Shown here one piece after another: positions 40,828 to 49,898 of a stretch of 64,000 bases of DNA (positions are counted from its first letter, which is position 1; every line of letters starts with the position of its first letter). A program made the position numbers and the translations under genes. The notes beneath the pieces are model-generated. The model ran no database searches. It saw nothing but the letters and a program-made list of their open reading frames with translations, and was not told where the DNA came from. This DNA comes from Acidobacteriota bacterium (GTDB lineage Bacteria > Acidobacteriota > Thermoanaerobaculia > Multivoradales > Multivoraceae): contig JAJCXN010000055.1 of NCBI GenBank assembly GCA_029263415.1, positions 62,001-126,000 of the forward strand, in the 5' to 3' direction.

Positions 40828-41913
40828 TTATGGAGTGAGCAGGACCTTGAGTGCCTGGCGGTTGTTCGCCAGTTGCACGGCGTCGTTGATGCGGTTCAGG
40901 GGAAGGCGATGGGTGACGAGGACTCCCGGGTCAAATCGCGGGGAGTTGATCAGTTCTGCGGCCCTGACTTGGTCCATCCTACCGCTTGAGTAGGTAGCGA
41001 CGATGCGTTGCTCGGCTCGGAAGAACTCATTGCTGTCGACCTCGGTTGTTTGCTCGCGCTCACCATGCGCGAAAAGCACAAGAGTGCCTCCGGGTCGGAG
41101 CCGGTGCTGGGCTGCGCGGGGAATCGAGCCGGCGCCGACGGTGTCGAAAACGGTGTCGAAGAGCGCACCGTCCAGAAGCGCAGTTGAATCCTCCGACTCA
41201 AGCGAATCGCTCACGGTGTCGGCCCCAAGTGCGCGCGCTTGTTGCTGGCGTTGTGTGTCCGGATCGACCATGTGAACAGTCGAGTTTGGTTGGATCTGCC
41301 TGAGAGTCAACAGATGAAGGAGCCCCATGCTGCCGCAACCAGCGATGGCGACCCGCGGCGCCCGCTGCATCAACGGCTTGATCCCTGCTTTCTCAATCCC
41401 GCGTAAGACGCATGCGGTTGGTTCGAGAAAGATGGCGCGCTCGGTAGGCACGGAGACGGACAGGCGAAAGGCAGAGTTGTGTACTGCACGTTCGCTGATT
41501 AGTACGCGCTCACAAAAGCCTCCGGGCATCAGTAGATTTTCCTGGTAGGCATCGCAGCTGGTCTCGGCGTCGTGACGGCAAAGGTCACACTTGCCGCAGG
41601 GCACATGATGTGCCACAACCAAGCGGTCGCCGATCGCGAAGGCGCAGTCAGTGCCCACGCTTTCGACAGTGCCCACCAGTTCGTGACCCAACACCACGTC
41701 GGTCATGGCCTGGTTGGTGGACGCTCGACGTTGATGAATCTTGAACAAGTCAGTCCCGCACAGTCCGCACCCTTCGAGCGCCAGCACGAGTTCGCCTCGC
41801 ACCGGCCGCTCGATCTCGACCTGCTCCAGGCGGTTGGCGCCGTTGGATCCAGTGACAACAGCAGTCGCGACCATTGCGGGGGCGGAGCGTCTGGAGGGAT
41901 CTTGGCCGGTCAC
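40828..41913 (-). CDS. Zinc-containing alcohol dehydrogenase (MDR), copy 1
   Basis: A 361-residue medium-chain dehydrogenase from a GTG start at 41913 that overlaps the stop of the MscS gene by four bases (GTGA); the in-frame ATG at 41874 is an alternative with a shorter N-terminus. It shows GCGLCGTDLFKI (catalytic Cys), VLGHELVGTVESV, the structural zinc group CGKCDLCRHDAETSC, and the Rossmann motif VAIAGCGSMGLLHL. Reaction: NAD(P)-linked oxidation of an alcohol or reduction of an aldehyde. Its place directly behind an MscS channel and before a second MDR enzyme is unusual. Confidence 0.9.
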   Translation of the reverse strand: MTGQDPSRRSAPAMVATAVVTGSNGANRLEQVEIERPVRGELVLALEGCGLCGTDLFKIHQRRASTNQAMTDVVLGHELVGTVESVGTDCAFAIGDRLVVAHHVPCGKCDLCRHDAETSCDAYQENLLMPGGFCERVLISERAVHNSAFRLSVSVPTERAIFLEPTACVLRGIEKAGIKPLMQRAPRVAIAGCGSMGLLHLLTLRQIQPNSTVHMVDPDTQRQQQARALGADTVSDSLESEDSTALLDGALFDTVFDTVGAGSIPRAAQHRLRPGGTLVLFAHGEREQTTEVDSNEFFRAEQRIVATYSSGRMDQVRAAELINSPRFDPGVLVTHRLPLNRINDAVQLANNRQALKVLLTP

Positions 41914-43121
41914 GCCGCTCCGCTGGTTCCGCCGCCGAAACTCGACGGCATTTCCTTGATGTAGAGATCACGCTTGACGAATGGGATCTCGATATTCTCT
42001 TGCCCGAATCGTTTGTAGACGCTGCCGAACAGCGCGTCTAAGGCTCTGCCTCTGAGTTCTGGCTCTGAGACCCAGCACAACAGTTCGAAGTCGAGCGAGG
42101 AGTCGCCAAAACCGCGCATGCGCACTCGCGGTGCGGGATCGCTCTCAGCTAAGGGCTCTGAGGCTGCCACCTCAAGTAGCGTCTTGTTGACCAGGTCGAT
42201 ATCGGTGCCGTATGCGACGCCTACCGGAATGCGGATGCGGTACTTGGAGTCGGGCCCGCCCGTCTCATTGACGATCTTGGCTCCTGAGATTACCGAATTG
42301 GGAATGATGATCTCGACATCATCGCGGGTGAGTAGTCGGGTACTGCGAATGCCGATATCGGTGACTTTGCCCCGTTCGCCTGAGTCCAGGTTGATGTAGT
42401 CACCGACCTTGTACGGCGAGTCGGCGAAGATGAACATCCCGGCGAATACATTGCCAATGGTGTCTTTAGCGGCAAGGCCGATCACCAATCCGCCGACGCC
42501 GCCCAGAGTTAGAAGCCCACTGAGGTTGCCTCCCCACGCGACAACCAAGAAGTAGACGCCCAAGATGCCCACGGCGATTGTCGTCAGGTTCTCGAACAAC
42601 GGCAGGGTGTCCTCGCGAAGAACGCCGAAATGCCGGGTGTTGCCCATGCTAGTCAGAAGCGCCTTGGCGATCTTCGAGGCCGCAATCAGCCAGGAAATGA
42701 TCACTGCCGAGGCCAAGAGACTCGAGACTACCCCGGCTCCGGAGTCATCCAAACCGACCCGCGCCAAAGCAAGACGCAACCCGGCTGACAGCATCGTGAT
42801 GTAGATCGGGCCGGTCAGCGCAGACAGAATCTTGTCATCGAGGTCGGTTTCGGTCTTGGACAACAGTTGCGCCGCGACGCGCTTCAAGAAGAACGAGGCT
42901 AGGCTCGCCAGCAGAAGAAAGAACACCAGAATCGACGCGCCCTGGAGCAGCGGTGAGTCGGCGTAGAAGGGAACCCAGTCCCGGAGCTTGGCTTCGATGG
43001 CTTCACCGAACTCGGTGAGCGGGCTTGATACAGCGGCCAGTGTGTCCGCTGTCGCATCTGTTGTGCCGGTTGTCGTGGTCTCTGCGATTGCAGTGGTTGC
43101 GGCTTCTTCTGGTTGTGGCAT
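41910..43121 (-). CDS. Small-conductance mechanosensitive channel (MscS family)
   Basis: A 403-residue MscS-type channel. AGGAG lies 8 bases before the ATG at 43121. Four hydrophobic helices precede the pore helix GGVGGLVIGLAAKDTIGNVFAGMFIF, whose Gly/Ala pattern is the MscS TM3 signature, then the beta domain (YKVGDYINLDSGERGKVTDIGIRSTRLLT) and the cytoplasmic alpha/beta domain. It opens under membrane tension to release solutes during osmotic downshock. It is the second gene of a minus-strand unit: the DJ-1/PfpI lipoprotein gene is 31 bases upstream and the first MDR dehydrogenase overlaps its stop. Confidence 0.93.
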   Translation of the reverse strand: MPQPEEAATTAIAETTTTGTTDATADTLAAVSSPLTEFGEAIEAKLRDWVPFYADSPLLQGASILVFFLLLASLASFFLKRVAAQLLSKTETDLDDKILSALTGPIYITMLSAGLRLALARVGLDDSGAGVVSSLLASAVIISWLIAASKIAKALLTSMGNTRHFGVLREDTLPLFENLTTIAVGILGVYFLVVAWGGNLSGLLTLGGVGGLVIGLAAKDTIGNVFAGMFIFADSPYKVGDYINLDSGERGKVTDIGIRSTRLLTRDDVEIIIPNSVISGAKIVNETGGPDSKYRIRIPVGVAYGTDIDLVNKTLLEVAASEPLAESDPAPRVRMRGFGDSSLDFELLCWVSEPELRGRALDALFGSVYKRFGQENIEIPFVKRDLYIKEMPSSFGGGTSGAA

Positions 43122-43152
43122 GTTGACTTCTCCTGCGCTGCTCGGCTCTGAA

Positions 43153-43998
43153 CTAGTTGGAAATGTTGGTGATGATGGTGGCGTCGCTGGATGTAGGTGG
43201 CCAAGTAATCACTAGGCCACCGGCCACGCCCGTGGCGACCTTTTCGCCATACAGATGGTCGACGATGTAAAGAGCAGGATCGTAGCTCTTGGCACCGCCT
43301 TCTGAGGTCACCGCCTGGCCGTCGTGCACAAACCCAGTCTTGCGGCGCAGGTCAAGGGCTGGGAACAATTCGCCGAAGCGGTCTTGATCGCCGGGGAAGG
43401 TGGTGACCGCGCGGCCGTCTAGAAGGCCAGCTGCCGCCAGCACGAAAGCACCGTCGCACAACGACAGCACGAGGTCGGCTTTTGCGCCGACACTGGCGAC
43501 CCAGCTCATCATCTCCTGATTGTCGAGATCGGTGCTCATGCTGTGCTCGGCACTGGGCACCACCAAGATGTCGATCTCGGGCGCGGTGGCAAAACTGTGG
43601 TGAGCGTTGATGACCAAACCTTCGAAGGTGGTCACTGGCGAGCCGTCCGGTGAGACTGTGAACACCTCGATGCCCGGATTAGGAGACGTGTGAAACGGCG
43701 TGTGGTGGAAGATGTCGTAGGGCGCAACCAACTCACTATTGTAGACCCCGTCGACAATCAGGAAACCAGCGCGCAGGGGGCGCGAGATGTCGACATCGGA
43801 GGGCACCCGAGCAAGCGTGGTGCCGCGGCGGCCGTTTGAGCCAGCCGGTTGTGCTTCGGCGTCTTGTTCCACTGCGCCTTGTGCCGAGTCGCGTGTTGCG
43901 TCTTCATGGATTGCGCCCGAGGGGTTACACCCCGCGCTAAAGAGGGCGGAACCGGTGAGCAGCAGGATTGCGGCCTTGCTTGAAGAGAGTAGGGTCAT
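43153..43998 (-). CDS. DJ-1/PfpI-family lipoprotein
   Basis: A 281-residue protein with a lipoprotein signal (LFSAGC, Cys near residue 24), a linker, and a GATase1-like DJ-1/PfpI domain. The nucleophile elbow is LVLSLCDGAFVLAAAGLLDG, where the Cys matches the catalytic Cys of the superfamily, and ITFPGDQDRF-type strands follow. Most family members are cytoplasmic transcription regulators of the AraC-linked type or hydrolases; an exported, lipid-anchored copy is uncommon. It heads the unit DJ-1, MscS, MDR, MDR. Confidence 0.8.
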   Translation of the reverse strand: MTLLSSSKAAILLLTGSALFSAGCNPSGAIHEDATRDSAQGAVEQDAEAQPAGSNGRRGTTLARVPSDVDISRPLRAGFLIVDGVYNSELVAPYDIFHHTPFHTSPNPGIEVFTVSPDGSPVTTFEGLVINAHHSFATAPEIDILVVPSAEHSMSTDLDNQEMMSWVASVGAKADLVLSLCDGAFVLAAAGLLDGRAVTTFPGDQDRFGELFPALDLRRKTGFVHDGQAVTSEGGAKSYDPALYIVDHLYGEKVATGVAGGLVITWPPTSSDATIITNISN

Positions 43999-44069
43999 AG
44001 GATGCCTTGAGTGGGAGTCTGAGGTGTGAGCGGAAACAAAGAATATCGGAGCAGGGGAGAAAACGGCTG

Positions 44070-44441
44070 ATGTCGATTCGATGGGTGTTAATGCTAGGCG
44101 CGGTTTTGTGCGCAGTGTCGGTGATCGGCGGTGCTTTCGGCGCTCACAGCCTGGAGGCTAGGCTCACCGCCGATCGGCTGGCGTTGTGGAAGACTGCCGC
44201 GCAGTACTTGATGGTCGGCGGTTTGGGCGCGATCGGGGCGGGGTTGATGGGGAACGCTTTGAATCTGGAGCGTGGAACGGGCGGCGCCGCCTTGATCATC
44301 GGTGGCCTGATCTTTGGTGGCACTGTTGCCATCTTGGCGTTGGGAGGGCCGCGCTGGTTGGGCGCGATCACTCCCATCGGGGGCCTATTGCTGATCGTCG
44401 GGTTCTTGCAGATGGCGTGGGTGTCTTGGCGCTCGTTCTAG
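44070..44441 (+). CDS. DUF423 family membrane protein
   Basis: A 123-residue protein with four hydrophobic helices (about residues 4-22, 45-62, 70-90, 100-118). The DUF423 signature GAFGAHSLEARLT in the first loop and LWKTAAQYLMVGGLG in the second are present. GGAGA lies 9 bases before the ATG at 44070. These small inner-membrane proteins are very widespread and have no established function. Confidence 0.88.
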   Translation: MSIRWVLMLGAVLCAVSVIGGAFGAHSLEARLTADRLALWKTAAQYLMVGGLGAIGAGLMGNALNLERGTGGAALIIGGLIFGGTVAILALGGPRWLGAITPIGGLLLIVGFLQMAWVSWRSF

Positions 44442-44656
44442 GAGCTTGCTGAAGAAGTCATGGTGCTCGAGCTTTGCTTCAGGCGCTGTTATCGGCGCGG
44501 CGAAACGGTAAGATCGCGGCACCAACTGCGGATCGATAACCAGGCGTAGGCTCTTGCATCGAGTCCGTAGTTCTGATCCAACCAACACCCATCCATCGCC
44601 CATGCAGCATGGCCCCTGAGCCCGCTGGGTGACTTTGCCTTTGGAGGCTTTCCCTC
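44442..44656 (+). other. 215-base structured leader candidate upstream of pruA
   Basis: No gene fits here. It contains several stems: CTGAAG/CTTCAG near the start, GTTATCG (44488-44494) pairing with CGATAAC (44534-44540), a 5-bp stem-loop GGCTC-TTGCATC-GAGTC (44549-44565), and CCATG-CAG-CATGG (44599-44611). GGAGG near 44645 serves pruA. Either a cis-regulatory RNA or an old mobile-element end could explain it. Confidence 0.35.
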
Positions 44657-46279
44657 ATGGCCGACGGTCTATTCCACGTCCCTACTCCCCTCAACGAACC
44701 GATTCTCAACTACGCGCCGGGCAGCCCTGAACGCGCAGAGCTGAGTGCTGCGATCGAAGACATGCTGTCCGCTCCGATCGAGATCCCAGCGATCATCGGC
44801 GGTAAGGACGTGTTCACCGGCAACACCACCCAGGTGGTCTCGCCGCACGACCACGGACACGTCTTGGCGACGCTCCATTTGGGCGGCGAGAAAGAAGTGG
44901 CTCAAGCAGCCGAGGCGTCTGCAGCGGCCTGGGCCGATTGGTCGGAGATGCCCTATGCATCGCGCGCGGCGATCTTTCTGCGGGCCGCGGACCTGTTGGC
45001 AGGACCTTGGCGCCAGAAGCTAAATGCGGCGACGGTGGTGGGACAATCCAAGACACCGATCCAAGCAGAGATCGACTCGGCGTGCGAGCTGATCGACTTC
45101 TGGCGATTCAACTGCTCGTATGCACAGGATCTGCATGCGCAACAACCAACATCTTCCCCGGGGATCTGGAACTACACGGACTATCGGCCGCTTGAGGGCT
45201 TTGTGTTCGCAGTCACGCCGTTCAACTTCACTGCCATTGGCGGCAACCTGCCGACGGCGCCCGCGTTGATGGGTAACACTGTTCTCTGGAAGCCCGCGAC
45301 CACCGCAGCGTTGTCGAACTACTGGATCATGCGCTTGCTGGAGAAGGCAGGCCTGCCTCCAGGAGTGATCAACTTTGTGCCGGGTCGTGGAGCTGATATT
45401 GGTGATCCCGCCTTGGCCCACGAGGATCTCGCCGGGATTCACTTCACCGGCTCAACCCGCGTCTTTCAGATGATGTGGAAGACCATTGGCAACAACATCG
45501 CCAAGTACAAAGGCTATCCGCGGATTGTCGGTGAGACCGGCGGCAAGGACTTCATCTTCGCGCACCCGACCGCCGACGCTCCGAGCCTTGCTACCTCGAT
45601 CTTGCGTGGCGGCTTTGAGTATCAAGGGCAGAAGTGTTCGGCCGCCTCCCGCGCCTACATTCCAGAGTCGCTGTGGCCGGGCGTTAAGGCGCAGTTGGTC
45701 GAGGAGATCGGCCAGATCAAGATGGGCAAAGCTTCGGACTTCTCCAACTTCATGGCGGCAGTCATTGACGCTTCCTCGTTCCGCAATATTTCGGGCTACC
45801 TGGACGAAGCCAAGGGCGAAGGCTACGAAGTGCTCGCAGGCGGCAACTGTGACGACTCGGTTGGCTACTTTGTGGAGCCAACCTTGGTGCGTTCGCATAA
45901 TCCGAAATCGCGACTGATGAAGGACGAGATCTTTGGGCCGGTGATGACGGTCTACGTCTACCCGGACAATGAGGTCGAGGAGACGCTGGCGCTCTGTGAT
46001 TCAACGAGCCCCTATGCATTGACCGGTGCGATCTTTGCCGATGATCGCGAAGCGTTGATCGAGATGTCGAATGCACTGCGACATTCGGCTGGCAATTTCT
46101 ACATCAATGACAAGCCCACGGGCGCGGTCGTTGGGCAGCAACCCTTCGGTGGTGGTCGCGCGTCGGGCACCAACGACAAGGCTGGATCAGCCATGAACCT
46201 GTTGCGCTGGACCTCGGTGCGGTCGGTCAAGGAGACCTTTGTGACTCCGACCGAGTTCCGCTATCCCCACATGGATTGA
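44657..46279 (+). CDS. pruA: L-glutamate gamma-semialdehyde (delta-1-pyrroline-5-carboxylate) dehydrogenase
   Basis: A 540-residue aldehyde dehydrogenase with all family landmarks of the stand-alone RocA/PruA type: FAVTPFNFTAIGGNLP, GSTRVFQMMWKTIG, GETGGKDFIFAHP (with the catalytic Glu nearby) and FEYQGQKCSAASRAYIP (catalytic Cys). It oxidises glutamate semialdehyde, the open form of pyrroline-5-carboxylate, to glutamate with NAD+, the last step of proline breakdown. GGAGG lies 9 bases before the ATG. Proline dehydrogenase is not in the window; the trans-3-hydroxyproline dehydratase-like gene at 12367 is the only other gene of that pathway. Confidence 0.93.
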   Translation: MADGLFHVPTPLNEPILNYAPGSPERAELSAAIEDMLSAPIEIPAIIGGKDVFTGNTTQVVSPHDHGHVLATLHLGGEKEVAQAAEASAAAWADWSEMPYASRAAIFLRAADLLAGPWRQKLNAATVVGQSKTPIQAEIDSACELIDFWRFNCSYAQDLHAQQPTSSPGIWNYTDYRPLEGFVFAVTPFNFTAIGGNLPTAPALMGNTVLWKPATTAALSNYWIMRLLEKAGLPPGVINFVPGRGADIGDPALAHEDLAGIHFTGSTRVFQMMWKTIGNNIAKYKGYPRIVGETGGKDFIFAHPTADAPSLATSILRGGFEYQGQKCSAASRAYIPESLWPGVKAQLVEEIGQIKMGKASDFSNFMAAVIDASSFRNISGYLDEAKGEGYEVLAGGNCDDSVGYFVEPTLVRSHNPKSRLMKDEIFGPVMTVYVYPDNEVEETLALCDSTSPYALTGAIFADDREALIEMSNALRHSAGNFYINDKPTGAVVGQQPFGGGRASGTNDKAGSAMNLLRWTSVRSVKETFVTPTEFRYPHMD

Positions 46280-46310
46280 TCTCGACGATGAGTCTCGGCG
46301 GCAAGTTGCA

Positions 46311-46338
46311 GCCGAAGGTCTAAGTCGCCTTCGGCGAC
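46311..46338. terminator. Hairpin terminator candidates after pruA
   Basis: GCCGAAGG (46311-46318) pairs with CCTTCGGC (46328-46335) and, alternatively, GTCGCC (46324-46329) with GGCGAC (46333-46338). They lie between the pruA stop and the end of the convergent membrane protein gene. Confidence 0.55.
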
Positions 46339-46359
46339 ACTCGCCCAGGGACTCCTCCT

Positions 46360-48276
46360 CTATGGCAGAACGTGTAGGAGAGCGAAGCGCTGATCTTGAT
46401 AGGTCACGCGGACCGCTTGGGCGTCCCCGAGCAAAGCCATGAGGCTTGCTGGGTAGGGGTTCCAAGACTCTCGCTGCGCGATCAGGATATGGGTCACTCC
46501 GAGTTCGTTGAGAACCGCTTTCGCTTGAGTCGACGATTCGACTTGGGCGAAGGTGTGACTAATCTGAGAGGCTTCGAAGAAGCTGTCTGCAATGACCGGC
46601 CGGTTGATGTGAAAGCGATGGCTGGTGTTGAGCAGGAGCAGGTGGCTTTCGGCGGGTAGTGCGTCGATCGCCGCATAAACAGGTTGGATGACGGCTTGCT
46701 TGGCCTTGTAGCCAAGAGCGGTGAGATCGCTCGCGAGCCTTGGGGTTTGGCGAACATAAGGGGCGGCCGCTGAGACGGCTAGACCCACGGTGAGCATGGT
46801 TGCGAGGGGGAGGAGTCGGTTGCGGAGGGAGTGAGTGAAGGTGGCGGCCAGGGCGCGAACGCTTGCGAGCGATAGGAGTGCGAGCAAGGGAATCAGAAAG
46901 CGCATCTGTTGCGAGGTGGCGGTCCAGATGGCGAAGTAGATGGCGCTGACGATCGCTGCCCGGCGGACCGTTTGATCGCGTCGGGCAGCGATCAAGATCA
47001 ACGGGATGCAGATCAGCCACGCGAGGTGCAGGCGACCGTCGAAGTTGCCGTACCCCTTGCCGCCCTGGGTGATCACGCGCCAGGGGAGAAGCAGGTAGTC
47101 GAGCGGCGCACGTCCCATGCCAATGCTGCCTTGCCAGGCGGCGTGCTGTTGCCCCAATGCCTCGCTCCAATTGGGACCGCCGAACGTACCAAAGAGCAGG
47201 GGATAGCCAGGGTTGCCGGTCAAAAACCACGATTTGATCGGCCAGGGTGCCGCTAGAGAGAGGAGAGGTACGGCGACCCACGCGGCATCGCGGAGTGTGC
47301 GAGAAATCCCTCGCCGCGCAATCGTGGCAGCGAACACCACTACCAAGAGGCTCGACGCCAAGAGAACGCCGCTGAGCTTTGTGGCACACACCAGTCCGCA
47401 GGCGATGCCCAAGAGGAGCAGATCGGCCTTGCGCTCAGGCTGTGTCAATTCGTCTGTGACCAAGAGGCGTTCTGAGGAGACGAAGGCGACCAGAAAAAAG
47501 AAAGCGAGAGCGAGATCGACATAGGCAACCCGGATCTCGAAAAGCACCACTGGGTTGGCCAGGAAGAGGGCGCAGGCCAGCAGGCCAGACCAAGCGACGC
47601 CGTGAGAGAGCTTGTTGTCTTCGTTGGCGTTGGCGTTGGCGTTGGCGTTGGTGCGGGTGTAGGCGTGGGTGCCGGCGTACAGGGTTGCAAGGGTGAGCAA
47701 GCCGAAGACAAAGTGCAGTTGTTTAGCGAGCACGTAGTCGTGGACTGCGATGGCGAGACCGAACAATAGCTCGACGCCGAGCGGCCAATGGCTGTAGACG
47801 TTGAACGGCACAGCAAAGAAGCCGCCGTGCTCCAAGAACAGTCTGGGCAGCGTGAGGTGGTAGACGTTTGCGTCCCAAGACAAGTCGGGTCTGATCGACT
47901 GCAGCCAGAGAACCAGAGTCAGTCCAAGAACAACCAGTGCACTTAGCCGAAGCAACCACGACGGCAGCTTGGCGACAGTTGATCTGGCGCTAGCTAAGGT
48001 GGTGCGCAACTCGGAGCGCAACTGGAGCCCACCTGCGACCACAGTCGCGACCGCGAGCAGCATCAGTACCCACGGTCGGTAAGCACTGGCCGCGGCCAAC
48101 AAGAACAGCACTGCCACTAACAGACCGCAACCAAGGACGACGCGCTCGATCCAGTGCCTGAGCGAGCGTGGATCGTGGTGCCGAAGTCTGAGCAGCGAAG
48201 CCGCCACAGTTCCCGCCATCACCAAGAACAGTCCGATCAACGGGACCGCGATCAGTCGCTCGAGCATCATCAGCAT
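46360..48276 (-). CDS. GT-C type membrane glycosyltransferase or mannosyltransferase
   Basis: A 638-residue integral membrane protein with about 11-12 helices. The first large loop has SWDANVYHLTLPRLFLEHGGFF, where the WDA-type Asp and following acidic region resemble the active site of GT-C (ArnT/PMT-like) glycosyltransferases, and the soluble C-terminal part (LLNTSHRFHINRP onward) is typical of that group. Such enzymes move sugars from polyprenyl-phosphate donors outside the cytoplasmic membrane. A loop after helix 5 carries NA repeats encoded by a hexanucleotide microsatellite. The neighbour at 48319 is unrelated. Confidence 0.65.
   Translation of the reverse strand: MLMMLERLIAVPLIGLFLVMAGTVAASLLRLRHHDPRSLRHWIERVVLGCGLLVAVLFLLAAASAYRPWVLMLLAVATVVAGGLQLRSELRTTLASARSTVAKLPSWLLRLSALVVLGLTLVLWLQSIRPDLSWDANVYHLTLPRLFLEHGGFFAVPFNVYSHWPLGVELLFGLAIAVHDYVLAKQLHFVFGLLTLATLYAGTHAYTRTNANANANANEDNKLSHGVAWSGLLACALFLANPVVLFEIRVAYVDLALAFFFLVAFVSSERLLVTDELTQPERKADLLLLGIACGLVCATKLSGVLLASSLLVVVFAATIARRGISRTLRDAAWVAVPLLSLAAPWPIKSWFLTGNPGYPLLFGTFGGPNWSEALGQQHAAWQGSIGMGRAPLDYLLLPWRVITQGGKGYGNFDGRLHLAWLICIPLILIAARRDQTVRRAAIVSAIYFAIWTATSQQMRFLIPLLALLSLASVRALAATFTHSLRNRLLPLATMLTVGLAVSAAAPYVRQTPRLASDLTALGYKAKQAVIQPVYAAIDALPAESHLLLLNTSHRFHINRPVIADSFFEASQISHTFAQVESSTQAKAVLNELGVTHILIAQRESWNPYPASLMALLGDAQAVRVTYQDQRFALLHVLP
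47622..47651. repeat. Hexanucleotide microsatellite CGTTGG x 5 inside the GT-C gene
   Basis: Five perfect copies of CGTTGG encode alternating Asn and Ala on the minus strand in a loop between helices; the unit keeps the frame when copy number changes. Confidence 0.95.
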
Positions 48277-48318
48277 GAGCGTCGTCCGGGGTGAAGCGAG
48301 AGGCGCTGTGCTATTGGC

Positions 48319-49752
48319 TTAGCTGTCACGCAACTCGCAGATTGCGGTCATCATGTCGTCTACACTGCAGAACTTGTCGCGCACTTTTCCTTTCGCCTCG
48401 CCACGACGGATCTCCTCTGCGTCAAGTCGTAGCCAGTCGTCGAAGTCGGACACCGTGACGCCGTTGGTTTGCAGTCTCGCGATCAGTGCCTCGGGGTCAG
48501 CATCGCGTTCAGCGAACAGTCCGTTGGTTGCGTCTTCAATCAGCTTCGAGACCGTGGCAGTCGAATCCGGCCCGTTGGTGCCGATCAGTCCTGACGGTCC
48601 GCGCTTCGCCCAACCAACGACATACTGGCCTGGAACGGTGGCGCCGCCCTCCTCTTCGGTGAGTCTGCCATCGGTGTTGGGAAAGGTGCCCCAGCCGTCG
48701 TTGAAGGGCACGCCCTCTAGTGGCACGCCCCGGTAGCCCACAGCTTTGAAGATCAGATCGACCGACAGGTCGAAGGTCTCGCCTGTTCCCCGCGGCCTCG
48801 GAGTGCCGCGATCATCAAGGTAGAGTGCGTTCGTTTCGATCGTGACCGACTCCAGCTTGCCGTCACCGTCGCCCTCGCATTTGGTCGGTGAGACCAGGAA
48901 GCGACAGACAATGTCGATGCCGGCCTCTCCGGGGGCTTGTGCGCTGTGTTCAGTGAGGTACTCGACATTCTTCTTGGCGCTTGGTGGCGCGTGCTCTTCG
49001 AGCCAAGAACTCGAGGCCTCATCGAGCGCGACTTCGCTCGGATCGACCACCAGGTTGGCACGCTCGAGTGCACCGATCTCTTTGATCTCTTTAGGTGAGA
49101 ACGCCGCTTGGGCAACACCGCGTCGACCGAGAATGGTGATCTCTTCGACGGTACTCATGCGGAGCGCCTTGAGCGCCTTATCAGTGATGTCGGTGGCACC
49201 CAGTTCATCCAAGTCTTGAGCTAGCACCCGGGCGACATCCATGGCGACGTTACCGTTGCCCACTACTGCGATGCGCTTCGCTTGGTCGAGCGCGAAGGTG
49301 CGGTCTTGGAAATCAGGGTGGCCGTTGTACCAACCTACGAACTCAGTGGCGGAATGGACCCCGGCCAGATCCTCCCCGGGAATGCCTAAGCGGCGGTCGC
49401 TCTCGTTGCCCACGGCATAGATCACCGCGTGGTAGTGAGCGGCAAGCTCTGCAGCAGCGACATCACGGCCAATCATCACGTTGCCAAAGAACCGGAAACG
49501 CTCGTGGTCGGCGGTCTTGTTGTAGACCCGGATCACGTTCTTGATCTTCTGATGGTCCGGCGCAACGCCACCGCGGACCAAGCCGAACGGAGTTGGCAGT
49601 CGATCGAACATATCGACGTGTGCGGTGACCGCGTCACTCTTGAACAGTGCGGCAGCGGCATAAAAGCCACTCGGGCCTGAGCCGATGATGGCAACGTTTA
49701 TCGATGCTGGCACGATTGAATCGTTCGCTTCGGCCGGGGAACTGTCGGGCAT
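48319..49752 (-). CDS. FAD-dependent NADPH-ferredoxin (adrenodoxin-like) reductase
   Basis: A 477-residue flavoprotein from the ATG at 49752 (AGGAG 9 bases upstream; a GTG two codons earlier is possible). The FAD site is NVAIIGSGPSGFYAAAAL, followed by DRLPTPFGLVRGGVAPDHQ, which is diagnostic for adrenodoxin-reductase/FprA-type enzymes, and the NADPH site is IAVVGNGNVAMDVARVL with GRRGVAQAAF. The C-terminal WAKRGPSGLIGTNGPDS holds the last FAD-binding segment. The enzyme passes electrons from NADPH to a ferredoxin or P450 system; no such partner is nearby. A C-terminal extension (residues 430-477) may be an added helical domain. Confidence 0.9.
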   Translation of the reverse strand: MPDSSPAEANDSIVPASINVAIIGSGPSGFYAAAALFKSDAVTAHVDMFDRLPTPFGLVRGGVAPDHQKIKNVIRVYNKTADHERFRFFGNVMIGRDVAAAELAAHYHAVIYAVGNESDRRLGIPGEDLAGVHSATEFVGWYNGHPDFQDRTFALDQAKRIAVVGNGNVAMDVARVLAQDLDELGATDITDKALKALRMSTVEEITILGRRGVAQAAFSPKEIKEIGALERANLVVDPSEVALDEASSSWLEEHAPPSAKKNVEYLTEHSAQAPGEAGIDIVCRFLVSPTKCEGDGDGKLESVTIETNALYLDDRGTPRPRGTGETFDLSVDLIFKAVGYRGVPLEGVPFNDGWGTFPNTDGRLTEEEGGATVPGQYVVGWAKRGPSGLIGTNGPDSTATVSKLIEDATNGLFAERDADPEALIARLQTNGVTVSDFDDWLRLDAEEIRRGEAKGKVRDKFCSVDDMMTAICELRDS

Positions 49753-49898
49753 GCGCACTGACTCCTGAACTCTTCGGTGGTTGTTCTCGACTGTTGGACT
49801 TGAATGGGGCTGCGGCGAATCATAACGTCAACCTGTAGGACTTCTTCAGCCCAGCTTCTCGGACACCGTATGATGCGCTGGGACTGCGAGGAGATGCG

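Noticed and set aside
44442-44460. Possible insertion-sequence terminal inverted repeat (GAGCTTGCTGAAGAAGTC)
   Set aside because: No matching second end, transposase frame or target duplication is visible nearby.
44549-44590. tRNA-Cys-like anticodon stem-loop (loop TTGCATC) with an antisense frame typical of tRNA genes
   Set aside because: The 5-bp stem and 7-base loop are good, but position 37 is T, the expected T-arm (GTTCRANTC with paired stem) is absent and no acceptor stem closes. At most a degenerate remnant.
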